Positions 16,629 to 23,029 of a DNA stretch of 32,852 bases are shown here, piece after piece. The notes beneath the pieces are model-generated. The model made no database searches, was not told the origin of the DNA, and was given only the letters and a program-made list of their open reading frames with translations. The translations under genes were made by a program, and so were the position numbers. This stretch comes from Candidatus Methanomethylicaceae archaeon (lineage in GTDB: Archaea; Thermoproteota; Methanomethylicia; Methanomethylicales; Methanomethylicaceae): assembly GCA_025057955.1 (NCBI GenBank), contig JANXER010000013.1, positions 1-32,852 of the forward strand. The letters are read 5' to 3'. Each line of letters opens with the position of its first letter. The stretch's first letter is position 1.

Positions 16629-16668
16629 GTAAAATCTCTTATCATGTACCTTAAAATGAGATTTTTAC
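16629..16668. repeat. Inverted repeat directly before the YdjM-like gene
   Basis: GTAAAATCTC (16629-16638) and GAGATTTTTAC (16658-16668) are inverted copies with one extra T, separated by 19 nt; the second arm touches the ATG at 16669. It could be an operator or a stem masking the start. The low complexity lowers confidence. Confidence 0.35.
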
Positions 16669-17481
16669 ATGCCAGATCCATTAACACACTTTGCACTTCC
16701 TTTTGCATTAGCCTCACCTTTCTTCGGAGTTAAAACTGCCTTTATAATAGGAACTATAGCATTATTACCAGATTTTGATGTTATTTTTCGTATTCATAGA
16801 TCTTTTACTCATTCAATAATCTTCATTTTATGTGTATGCCTGCCAATAATGATATTCAAGCGAAATAAATTTACACTCATGTCCTTTCTTGCTTTAACAA
16901 GCCATCTTATAATGGACATGTTTCAAACTTATACTCCCATATTATATCCATTAATTTCAGAATCTATTCATATCAATATTAATGCTGGAATTATTATTGA
17001 TCAAAGCATTAAACCATATCTTACTACTACTTTAAAATTTGCACCAACGAATTTTACTCAATTTTCAAGCTTTAATGCCCCATTATTTATCAATATGATG
17101 TTGCCAATTGCAATGATATTAATACTAATTCCAATAATTACAGGTAAGATTTATTATAATAATCATCGCCTATTCAATATACCATACAATAAAATTACCA
17201 TTGTATTATTTGCCTTGAATGAAACTAAAGATATTGAGTCATTTATTGATAAAATAAAATCTAATGGATTAAATAAAATAATCTTGGTGAGTAATCATTT
17301 AAACAATGAAATCAATGAACTTGCTAAAAGAAAAGACTTAATAATAATATATCATGAAGATATATCTAAAACAATAAAATCTATTTTAAATTATACCAAT
17401 ACTCCTTATATATTCATAATAAATTATGATTCAAAAAATGTAAAGAAAATATTAACTGTAGATAATACAAGAGTGCATTAA
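16669..17481 (+). CDS. YdjM-family membrane protein with a half glycosyltransferase-like tail
   Basis: The first 160 residues match the YdjM/DUF457 family of membrane-bound, predicted metal-dependent hydrolases: MPDPLTHFALPFALA with H7, LLPDFDV with D35 and D37, HRSFTHS with H43 and H48, and SHLIMDMF with H79 and D83, among several hydrophobic helices. The tail (about 175-265) reads like the first half of a GT-A (family 2) glycosyltransferase: a strand ITIVLFALNET, a helix, a strand IILVSNH, and later YIFIINYDS where an active enzyme has its DxD. Only one Asp is present there and the acceptor half is missing, so the tail is unlikely to be catalytic. The protein's substrate is unknown. Codon use is markedly AT-rich. 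The start ATG is immediately preceded by an inverted repeat. Confidence 0.7.
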   Translation: MPDPLTHFALPFALASPFFGVKTAFIIGTIALLPDFDVIFRIHRSFTHSIIFILCVCLPIMIFKRNKFTLMSFLALTSHLIMDMFQTYTPILYPLISESIHININAGIIIDQSIKPYLTTTLKFAPTNFTQFSSFNAPLFINMMLPIAMILILIPIITGKIYYNNHRLFNIPYNKITIVLFALNETKDIESFIDKIKSNGLNKIILVSNHLNNEINELAKRKDLIIIYHEDISKTIKSILNYTNTPYIFIINYDSKNVKKILTVDNTRVH

Positions 17482-17596
17482 TAGTAATCCATTTCTTAAT
17501 ATAATCTTTCATTTACACTTTCACTCAACTCTCTCCACTAACATACTTTCGCATTATTCTTTTAACTGCTGGTGAGAATCAAATTTTGGTGATTTT

Positions 17597-17764
17597 ATGG
17601 CTCAAATTAAGGAGTTGGGAAAAATAATGCCAAATGGTAGAGTCAAGTGCTTATACAGAGGTTGTGGAAAAAGATGCTCCTCTTGGATTGGACTTATGAT
17701 ACACTTAAAAAAATGCCATGGTGTTTTAGCTGAGGAAGTTAAATCAGAGGAGGTATTTGAGTGA
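17597..17764 (+). CDS. Small C2H2 zinc-finger protein (55 aa)
   Basis: This short gene begins at ATG 17597 just behind GGTGAT (17588-17593). The 55-aa product contains one textbook C2H2 finger: C18-x4-C23-x12-H36-x4-H41, with hydrophobic residues W30, L33 and L37 in the helix. A third and a fourth Cys (C27, C40) lie inside the finger. Basic residues flank the finger and the C-terminus is acidic. It overlaps the TFB-like gene by eight bases, so the two are translationally coupled. Archaeal one-finger proteins of this type are usually DNA-binding or adaptor proteins; here a role together with the TFB-like protein is inferred from the overlap. Confidence 0.78.
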   Translation: MAQIKELGKIMPNGRVKCLYRGCGKRCSSWIGLMIHLKKCHGVLAEEVKSEEVFE

Positions 17765-18542
17765 GGTGAAGATTTTGATATGTGATGAATGTAAGATCAA
17801 TTGCTCCTTAATAAATGGAATATTTGTGTGTAGGAGATGTGGACTTGAGCATTGTCCCGATTTCATTCCCCACCTATCTATGAACGCTGAGATTAAATTG
17901 AGCTCCAAACTTTCATGGGATCTTCCTTGTATTGGAAATTATCCTTCAGATAAGGAGAGGCTGAGGGCAAAATTCTATAGTATAGCCAGCTTGATATGTC
18001 AATTGGCTAGACTTCCTAGCATTGTTGCAGAGGAGGCTGTTAGAATTGCAATAAAGAATTGGAAGGGAGGGACCAATAGCGAAATTCATGTTCTTTCAGC
18101 GGTCATATATGTGAGCATGCATATGGATGGAGTATATATTAGGCTACCAGAGGAGTGGGAAATAATTTTGAATAAAATGGACTTAAGAAGACCGGGAAGA
18201 AATGCTTCTAATGGATATCATAGACCAGTTAGATTAATGGCCATTCTTCGTTATATATACAATGCCTATGGAAAACTTCCTGATAGATCTAATTGGTACT
18301 GGAAAAGATTAGCAACACTTTTTCCTAGTTATTTAATTAAAAGGGCTTCAAAGATTGTTGAAAGACCGAGAAATCTTAAGGAAGCTCTTGCTGTAATTAT
18401 GCTTGTGGATTATGAAAAAATTCTAAGCCAAAAGGACTTTGAGAGAATAAAGGAGATGGCTAAGGTAAGCATAAAGAAAGCAAAAATATTGAGCGAAAAA
18501 ATGAAGGAAAGTAGAATCATAGAATTATCCTCTCAGAGATAG
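17757..18542 (+). CDS. Divergent TFIIB-like (TFB) transcription factor
   Basis: The 261-aa protein starts with a zinc ribbon, C9-x2-C12 and C25-x2-C28 followed by G29, as in TFB and TFIIIB Brf. Residues about 75-135 fit the first cyclin-like repeat of TFB: ASLICQLARLPSIVAEEAVRIA, then HVLSAVIYVSMHMDGV. The second cyclin repeat is not clear, and the C-terminal part is helical and basic. The total is about 40 residues shorter than a typical TFB, and I do not see a B-reader-like linker. The start is TTG 17757 behind a GGAGG site; GTG 17766 is a possible alternative. It may be an alternative initiation factor or a regulator that competes for TBP or polymerase. Its overlap with the zinc-finger gene marks a two-gene regulatory unit. 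Confidence 0.6.
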   Translation: MSEVKILICDECKINCSLINGIFVCRRCGLEHCPDFIPHLSMNAEIKLSSKLSWDLPCIGNYPSDKERLRAKFYSIASLICQLARLPSIVAEEAVRIAIKNWKGGTNSEIHVLSAVIYVSMHMDGVYIRLPEEWEIILNKMDLRRPGRNASNGYHRPVRLMAILRYIYNAYGKLPDRSNWYWKRLATLFPSYLIKRASKIVERPRNLKEALAVIMLVDYEKILSQKDFERIKEMAKVSIKKAKILSEKMKESRIIELSSQR

Positions 18543-18582
18543 CTTAATATTTAAGAGATTATTTTTTCATAAAGGTGTTAAC

Positions 18583-19491
18583 TTGCTAATAGTAACTGGA
18601 GGAGCTGGATTCATTGGTAGCCATTTGGCAGATAGACTAGGTAATGTTAAGATTTTGGATAATCTAAGTAGTGGAAGAATTGAAAATGTTAAATCTCATA
18701 AGCTTCTAATTTTGGATTTAAAGGATTTTGAGAGAACTTTAGAGGCAATTGAGGATGCAGAAACCATATTTCATTTTGCAGCAAATCCTGAGGTTAGAGT
18801 TAGTACTATAAGTCCTAAGATACACTTTGATGAAAATATACTAGCTACCTTCAATTTATTGGAAGCTATGAGGAAGAAGGATGTGAAGGAAATTGTCTTT
18901 GCATCCTCAAGCAGTGTGTATGGTGAGCCAGAATTCATACCTATTGATGAAAAAGCCCCAGTAAAACCCATATCGATTTATGGTGCTAGTAAAGCAGCTT
19001 GTGAGAATTTAATTCATGCTTATAGCAACCTCTATGGAATTAGAGCTATAATTCTTCGTTATGCTAATGTTGTTGGCCCAAGATTAAGGCATGGTGTCAT
19101 ATATGATTTCATTTTAAAGTTAATTAAGAATCCTGAAGTATTAGAAATTTTGGGCGATGGAAATCAAATAAGAAGCTATATTCATGTTTCTGATGCTGTG
19201 GAAGCAACTATAAAGGCTTGGAGCATTAATTTGAGAAATTTTGAAGTATATAACGTTGGAAATGAAGATTGGATAAGTGTTAATGAAGTAGCAAGAATAA
19301 CATTGGAAACTCTAGGGCTTAAAAATACAAAATTTATTTACAAGCCTATTTTGAATGGAGTTGGATGGCTAGGTGATGTGAAGCGCATAGCTCTATCCAT
19401 AGAAAAGCTAAAATCCTTAGGTTGGAGGCCTAAGATGAATAGCAGGGAGGCCTTAATAGAAAGTGTTAAAAGCATTTTGAGCGAGCTCTAA
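18583..19491 (+). CDS. NAD-dependent NDP-sugar epimerase/dehydratase (extended SDR, GalE-like)
   Basis: This 302-aa enzyme would interconvert or modify nucleotide sugars in the cytoplasm. It has the NAD-binding TGGAGFIG (5-12), the FHFAANPEVR segment, the SSSSVYG strand and the catalytic YGASK (Y133, K137), followed by RYANVVGPR and the substrate-site GDGNQIRSYIHVSD. The start is TTG 18583 behind AAGGTG. Exact substrate cannot be read; UDP-glucose 4-epimerase and UDP-glucuronate epimerase relatives look alike here. It is followed 30 bp later by a polysaccharide flippase, so the pair probably serves surface glycan or S-layer/pilin glycosylation. Confidence 0.9.
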   Translation: MLIVTGGAGFIGSHLADRLGNVKILDNLSSGRIENVKSHKLLILDLKDFERTLEAIEDAETIFHFAANPEVRVSTISPKIHFDENILATFNLLEAMRKKDVKEIVFASSSSVYGEPEFIPIDEKAPVKPISIYGASKAACENLIHAYSNLYGIRAIILRYANVVGPRLRHGVIYDFILKLIKNPEVLEILGDGNQIRSYIHVSDAVEATIKAWSINLRNFEVYNVGNEDWISVNEVARITLETLGLKNTKFIYKPILNGVGWLGDVKRIALSIEKLKSLGWRPKMNSREALIESVKSILSEL

Positions 19492-19521
19492 AAATTTTAT
19501 TTATAAGTTTGACATTGAAGA

Positions 19522-20997
19522 ATGCGTGATCTCATGAGTGTGGGTAAAGTAGTTCGAGGAAGCCTTTGGCTTTATATTTCATCTCTGATAAATAACTTCA
19601 TTGGTTATTTATATTGGATTATTGCAACGAGATTTGTAGAGCCAGCAATTATAGGCACTAGTTCTGCTATTATGGCTCTTTCTTCATTAATAGCCTCTAT
19701 ATTTGGTTTGGGAATTTCCGTAGGAGAAACGAGAATGATAGGTAAATCTGCGGGATCAAATGATTATGAAAGAATAAGTTATTACTTTACAAATGCCCTA
19801 ATTGTTAGCCTTTTAATTTTCACAGCTGCATCCATTCTAATATTATTTCTACCTGAGGGATTTATGGGATATAGCAGAATTGAAATGATTTTTGCATCAA
19901 TTTTCATCCTGATGGGATTGGGAAGTTGGAACGTAATTTTTTCTACATTCTTTACCTCATTGCTTAAAACTGAAGTAATAGCACTTTCAACTTCAATATC
20001 TCAAATTTTCAAGTTCATTGTAGGAATCTCCCTTCTCTATTTGGGGATGGAGCTCTATGGAATCATTGGTGGAATAATTGCATCTGTTTTAATTTCAGAT
20101 TTAGTATTAATTTACATGATTAGAAAAATCTCTTGGTTGAAAATTAAGGGCCTCAATGGAAATATTATAAAGGAAATTTTGATGGCAGGATTGCCCTCTT
20201 ACCTTCCTATAATCTTAGGAACTGCTGGAAATTATCTTGGAATATTAACCATATATGGAATAGTAGGAAAAAACATCACTGGAACCTATTACATTTCATT
20301 TATGATAGCTTCCTTCGTCTATAATATATCCTTCACTATTCTGGGCTTGATGTTCCCTCTGCTGAGTGGAATGGAGGATGGAAGAAAGAGGGCAACGAAT
20401 AGAGCTATTAGGATTTCCTATGTTATTACTATGCCCATTGCTGCGCTTGGAATATTTTATGCTAATGTTCCACTGGGATTTCTTGGTGAAGAATACTTGA
20501 AATCAACATTAATATTACGAATACTATTAATTGGAGCTTTTATTATTCCTATAACAGCTGGATTTGGAAGTTTAATATATGCTTATGGTAAATATAGTCT
20601 TGCTACCATTCATGGAATTTCCTCTAGTATTACAAGAGTTTTACTATATTTTCCACTAGTTCAATCCTTGGGCGATGTTGGAGCAGCCATCTCTTATACA
20701 AGCGGATTTCTTTCTGAGTTATTAATAACCATTATACTCTCAAGAAGAATTCGCTATAGAATAGAATTCAATCCTCTTATTGCTGCTATTCCCATCTCAA
20801 TTGGTTCAATTATGTATATATTCTCAATGCATTGGATTATTGCTGCTATTACTATACTTGGAGCATCTCTATTTATTTATGCTAAATTAGGATTATTGAA
20901 TAAGAATGACTTAAAAGAAATTTATGAAGCACTTTTCACAAGAAAATATTTCCTTCCCTATGCTAGATACATAGCACATTTACTATATGAAGAATAG
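19522..20997 (+). CDS. Polysaccharide flippase (Wzx/PST, MATE-like superfamily)
   Basis: The protein is 491 aa with about 14 hydrophobic helices and few charges between them. The N-terminal part (VVRGSLWLYISSLINNFIGY, then RFVEPAIIGTSSAIMALSSL) and the mid-protein stretch SFTILGLMFPLLSGMEDGR are typical of O-antigen/PST flippases that move lipid-linked sugars across the membrane. A TATA-like TTTATTTATAAG lies just before it (about 19496-19507). ATG 19522 gives the longest product; ATG 19534 also fits the promoter distance. It probably works with the epimerase upstream. It converges on the ssb gene. Confidence 0.88.
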   Translation: MRDLMSVGKVVRGSLWLYISSLINNFIGYLYWIIATRFVEPAIIGTSSAIMALSSLIASIFGLGISVGETRMIGKSAGSNDYERISYYFTNALIVSLLIFTAASILILFLPEGFMGYSRIEMIFASIFILMGLGSWNVIFSTFFTSLLKTEVIALSTSISQIFKFIVGISLLYLGMELYGIIGGIIASVLISDLVLIYMIRKISWLKIKGLNGNIIKEILMAGLPSYLPIILGTAGNYLGILTIYGIVGKNITGTYYISFMIASFVYNISFTILGLMFPLLSGMEDGRKRATNRAIRISYVITMPIAALGIFYANVPLGFLGEEYLKSTLILRILLIGAFIIPITAGFGSLIYAYGKYSLATIHGISSSITRVLLYFPLVQSLGDVGAAISYTSGFLSELLITIILSRRIRYRIEFNPLIAAIPISIGSIMYIFSMHWIIAAITILGASLFIYAKLGLLNKNDLKEIYEALFTRKYFLPYARYIAHLLYEE

Positions 20998-21020
20998 TAT
21001 CAGCTTAGAATAGTATCAGC
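20991..21020. repeat. 14-bp direct repeat at the convergent gene ends
   Basis: AGAATAGTATCAGC occurs at 20991-21004 and again at 21007-21020 with a 2-nt spacer. The first copy holds the stop codon of the flippase gene and the second holds the stop codon of ssb on the other strand. Confidence 0.8.
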
Positions 21021-21435
21021 GTCTTCTCCTCGATTTTTTATAATCATTTCTATATAGAGGTCGGAATTTAGGTATTTGTTGATTATATGATCTATTGGAT
21101 ATATTGTTCTCAGTATTAACTTCAGTAACCTCTTCGGAAGAAGGCTCTAAGCTACCATATCTCCCTATATTCAAGCGCATTGAACCTTTAAATAATGTAA
21201 TATAAGCGTTCTTTATGGATATGGTTTGACCTACTTGAACCTTATTTATGTTATCATCCCAAAGACTCATAAGAACACAACCGGTATCATCTCCAACCAA
21301 GACTTCTGCTACATTATGCTTTTTTCCATCTCTTGTGGATACTTCCTTTGCTGGATTTATTTCTAAAACTTTTACTAAAAGATCTATTCCCTTGGAGGCA
21401 GGATTTAAATCCTCAATTTTTCTTATTTCAGACAT
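21016..21435 (-). CDS. ssb: Single-stranded DNA-binding protein, crenarchaeal OB-fold type
   Basis: The 139-aa protein has a single OB fold at residues 1-95 with the conserved LVKVLEI, REVS/ VSTRDGKKHNVAEVLVGDDTG and TISIKNAYITLFKGSMRLN strands, as in the Sulfolobus SSB. A flexible, Asn/Ser-rich tail follows and ends in a basic cluster (KKSRRRR). The protein binds ssDNA in replication and repair. It is divergent from the VirB2-like gene, with 103 bp between starts. A likely TATA lies at about 21461-21480 on the minus strand. Its place beside a secretion-type ATPase cluster could mean that it handles imported or exported ssDNA, but it may just be the housekeeping SSB. Confidence 0.88.
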   Translation of the reverse strand: MSEIRKIEDLNPASKGIDLLVKVLEINPAKEVSTRDGKKHNVAEVLVGDDTGCVLMSLWDDNINKVQVGQTISIKNAYITLFKGSMRLNIGRYGSLEPSSEEVTEVNTENNISNRSYNQQIPKFRPLYRNDYKKSRRRR

Positions 21436-21460
21436 TTTTATTCAACTTGCTTTTCTAGAG

Positions 21461-21480
21461 CTTATTCATATAATAAAAAG
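21461..21480 (-). promoter_or_regulatory. Probable TATA region of ssb
   Basis: On the minus strand this AT-rich stretch is centred about 35 nt before the ssb ATG. It is the best TATA candidate in the divergent spacer on that strand. Confidence 0.35.
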
Positions 21481-21499
21481 TTTTCGGTTCTCTATCCAG

Positions 21500-21510
21500 T
21501 TTATAAATTT
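21500..21510 (+). promoter_or_regulatory. TATA box of the second secretion module
   Basis: TTTATAAATTT is centred 35 nt before ATG 21539, predicting a transcript start about 9 nt before the gene. It lacks the CCTC flank of the promoters in the 2256-10488 locus. Confidence 0.5.
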
Positions 21511-21538
21511 ACTTAATAATTCATAATTCGGGGATTAA

Positions 21539-22150
21539 ATGAAGGGGGATGAATCAGCAAAGGAAAGAGGATTGGAAATAATCAAGGGATGCTTTATATT
21601 TGGCATACTGCTATCTCTAGCACCTTCTATAGTTAGCTTTCTAACTAATCAAGATGTTTCCAATCTTTCAACAAACCCTTTTCTCCCCTCGGGGCTTGGA
21701 GCTATTTTGGAGAAGATAATATTAATGATTCAAACTTTGGGAGCTGTGCTTATAATGCTTGGATTAATCTATGGAGGCTATCAATATAGCATGCAAAATA
21801 ATAAAATTATAAATTCTCTTGCCATTGTATTCTCAATTCTCTCAGTCAATATATTGAACTTAATATATTCGTTTATATTCTATACGCTGGCATTATCATT
21901 AGATTTAATCTCAACTAGAATTTTGATAAGAAGAGGCGGAAAAGAAGGAAATCCAATTATGAAATATTTCTTGAATAGATTTGATTTTATAAAGGCCTCA
22001 CTTCTAGTAATTTTACTTTGGGAAATTCCTGGCTTATTAATTCTCTCTAAGGATTTATCTATATTCTTTGGCTTAGAATGTGCATTAGCAATAGTCCTCA
22101 CTTTACTAGCCATTTGTCACTCTTCTGCAGCAATACAAAATTGGTGGTAA
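21539..22150 (+). CDS. VirB2/TrbC-like membrane protein fused to a DUF5658-like domain
   Basis: This 203-aa protein is strongly hydrophobic. Helix 1 (about 14-35) could be a signal anchor. Helices 2 and 3 (about 54-80 and 89-113), joined by a short polar loop after LGLIYGGYQY, have the two-helix hairpin pattern of T4SS pilin-type VirB2/TrbC proteins. The C-terminal part (about 112-203) has the pattern D122-x3-T126, then GGKEGNP (133-139), as in DUF5658 membrane proteins, with two or three more helices. It is the first gene of a three-gene operon with a membrane-anchor protein and a VirD4-like ATPase. Function as channel or pilus subunit is inferred; the DUF5658-like tail would be unusual for a pilin. 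Confidence 0.55.
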   Translation: MKGDESAKERGLEIIKGCFIFGILLSLAPSIVSFLTNQDVSNLSTNPFLPSGLGAILEKIILMIQTLGAVLIMLGLIYGGYQYSMQNNKIINSLAIVFSILSVNILNLIYSFIFYTLALSLDLISTRILIRRGGKEGNPIMKYFLNRFDFIKASLLVILLWEIPGLLILSKDLSIFFGLECALAIVLTLLAICHSSAAIQNWW

Positions 22151-22153
22151 ATT

Positions 22154-23029
22154 ATGTGGTTGGAACTTCTTCCAAATCCCACAATATTGAATGATCCAGC
22201 GTATTTTTCACCAAGGTACTTTTCTCAACTTTTCTCAATTATGACAAATCAATTTAGATTATTCATTGAGAGAGATAAAAGTGGCGTAGTGAGATTTTTG
22301 ATGGAAGTAAATGATGAAATAGCCCTTTCAATTTCTGAATATATAAGTACGTTATTGAAGTGCTCCATACATCAATGCGATCCTCCCATGCTAAATTATA
22401 AATATAGATTAGAGGCTATGATGGCTAAGCACTATAGATTTCCAATAACTAAAAAATGGTCAGAGGATCAACAGTGGATATTTCATCCTCCCATTCCAGC
22501 TGATTCTATTATTTCCTCAATTTTAGCATTGGGAACAGCAGTTGAAATTATTTCCAAGCCTAAAAATAATTTAAGTGGAGTAATTGATGAAAAATCATTA
22601 TCAAGAATATTTGAGTGTAATATATACATATACGGAAATAGAAAGGAATGGGTTAGAGCAACATTATCATCCTTTCCTAAGACTTCGAAAAATTGGCTAG
22701 TGGAATATAAAATAAAAAAGCAAGAGGGTTGGAAATTTAAAGGATTATCAAAGCATATATTAGCTAGTAATAAATTACTTATATTGAAAGTTTTAGCTCT
22801 AGCCTTAGGTTTAATATTTTTAAAGAATTTCAATATTAAATCAATTTTAATGCTATCATTTTCATTCGATTCTCTAATAATATTAATCCTACCATTAATA
22901 ATCTTGCTAATCAAGGACTATAGAGCTATAGCTCTTTGCGATTATGAGCTTGCCTCTATATTTTCCTTTCCAAGTCCTAGCATACCAGTTAAGAAGCCCA
23001 TTATGGCGGTAGTTAGAAATGGACGATGA
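22154..23029 (+). CDS. Membrane-anchor protein coupled to the VirD4-like ATPase
   Basis: I do not recognise a named family. The 291-aa protein has an N-terminal soluble part with RYFSQLFSIMTNQFRLFIER and a beta-rich segment, similar in feel to the N-terminal domains of conjugation ATPases, then a mixed region to about 200. Two adjacent hydrophobic helices (about 207-255) follow, and a short cytoplasmic tail. It lacks any P-loop. The start is ATG 22154 behind GGTGG. The gene overlaps the VirD4-like gene by 11 bases. Since that ATPase has no N-terminal membrane helices of its own, this protein plausibly supplies the membrane domain that is normally part of VirD4; this is inference from topology and order. 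Confidence 0.65.
   Translation: MWLELLPNPTILNDPAYFSPRYFSQLFSIMTNQFRLFIERDKSGVVRFLMEVNDEIALSISEYISTLLKCSIHQCDPPMLNYKYRLEAMMAKHYRFPITKKWSEDQQWIFHPPIPADSIISSILALGTAVEIISKPKNNLSGVIDEKSLSRIFECNIYIYGNRKEWVRATLSSFPKTSKNWLVEYKIKKQEGWKFKGLSKHILASNKLLILKVLALALGLIFLKNFNIKSILMLSFSFDSLIILILPLIILLIKDYRAIALCDYELASIFSFPSPSIPVKKPIMAVVRNGR

Noticed and set aside
22483-22914. 143-codon frame on the minus strand within the membrane-anchor gene
   Set aside because: No promoter or ribosome site; the plus-strand gene is supported by coupling to its neighbours on both sides.
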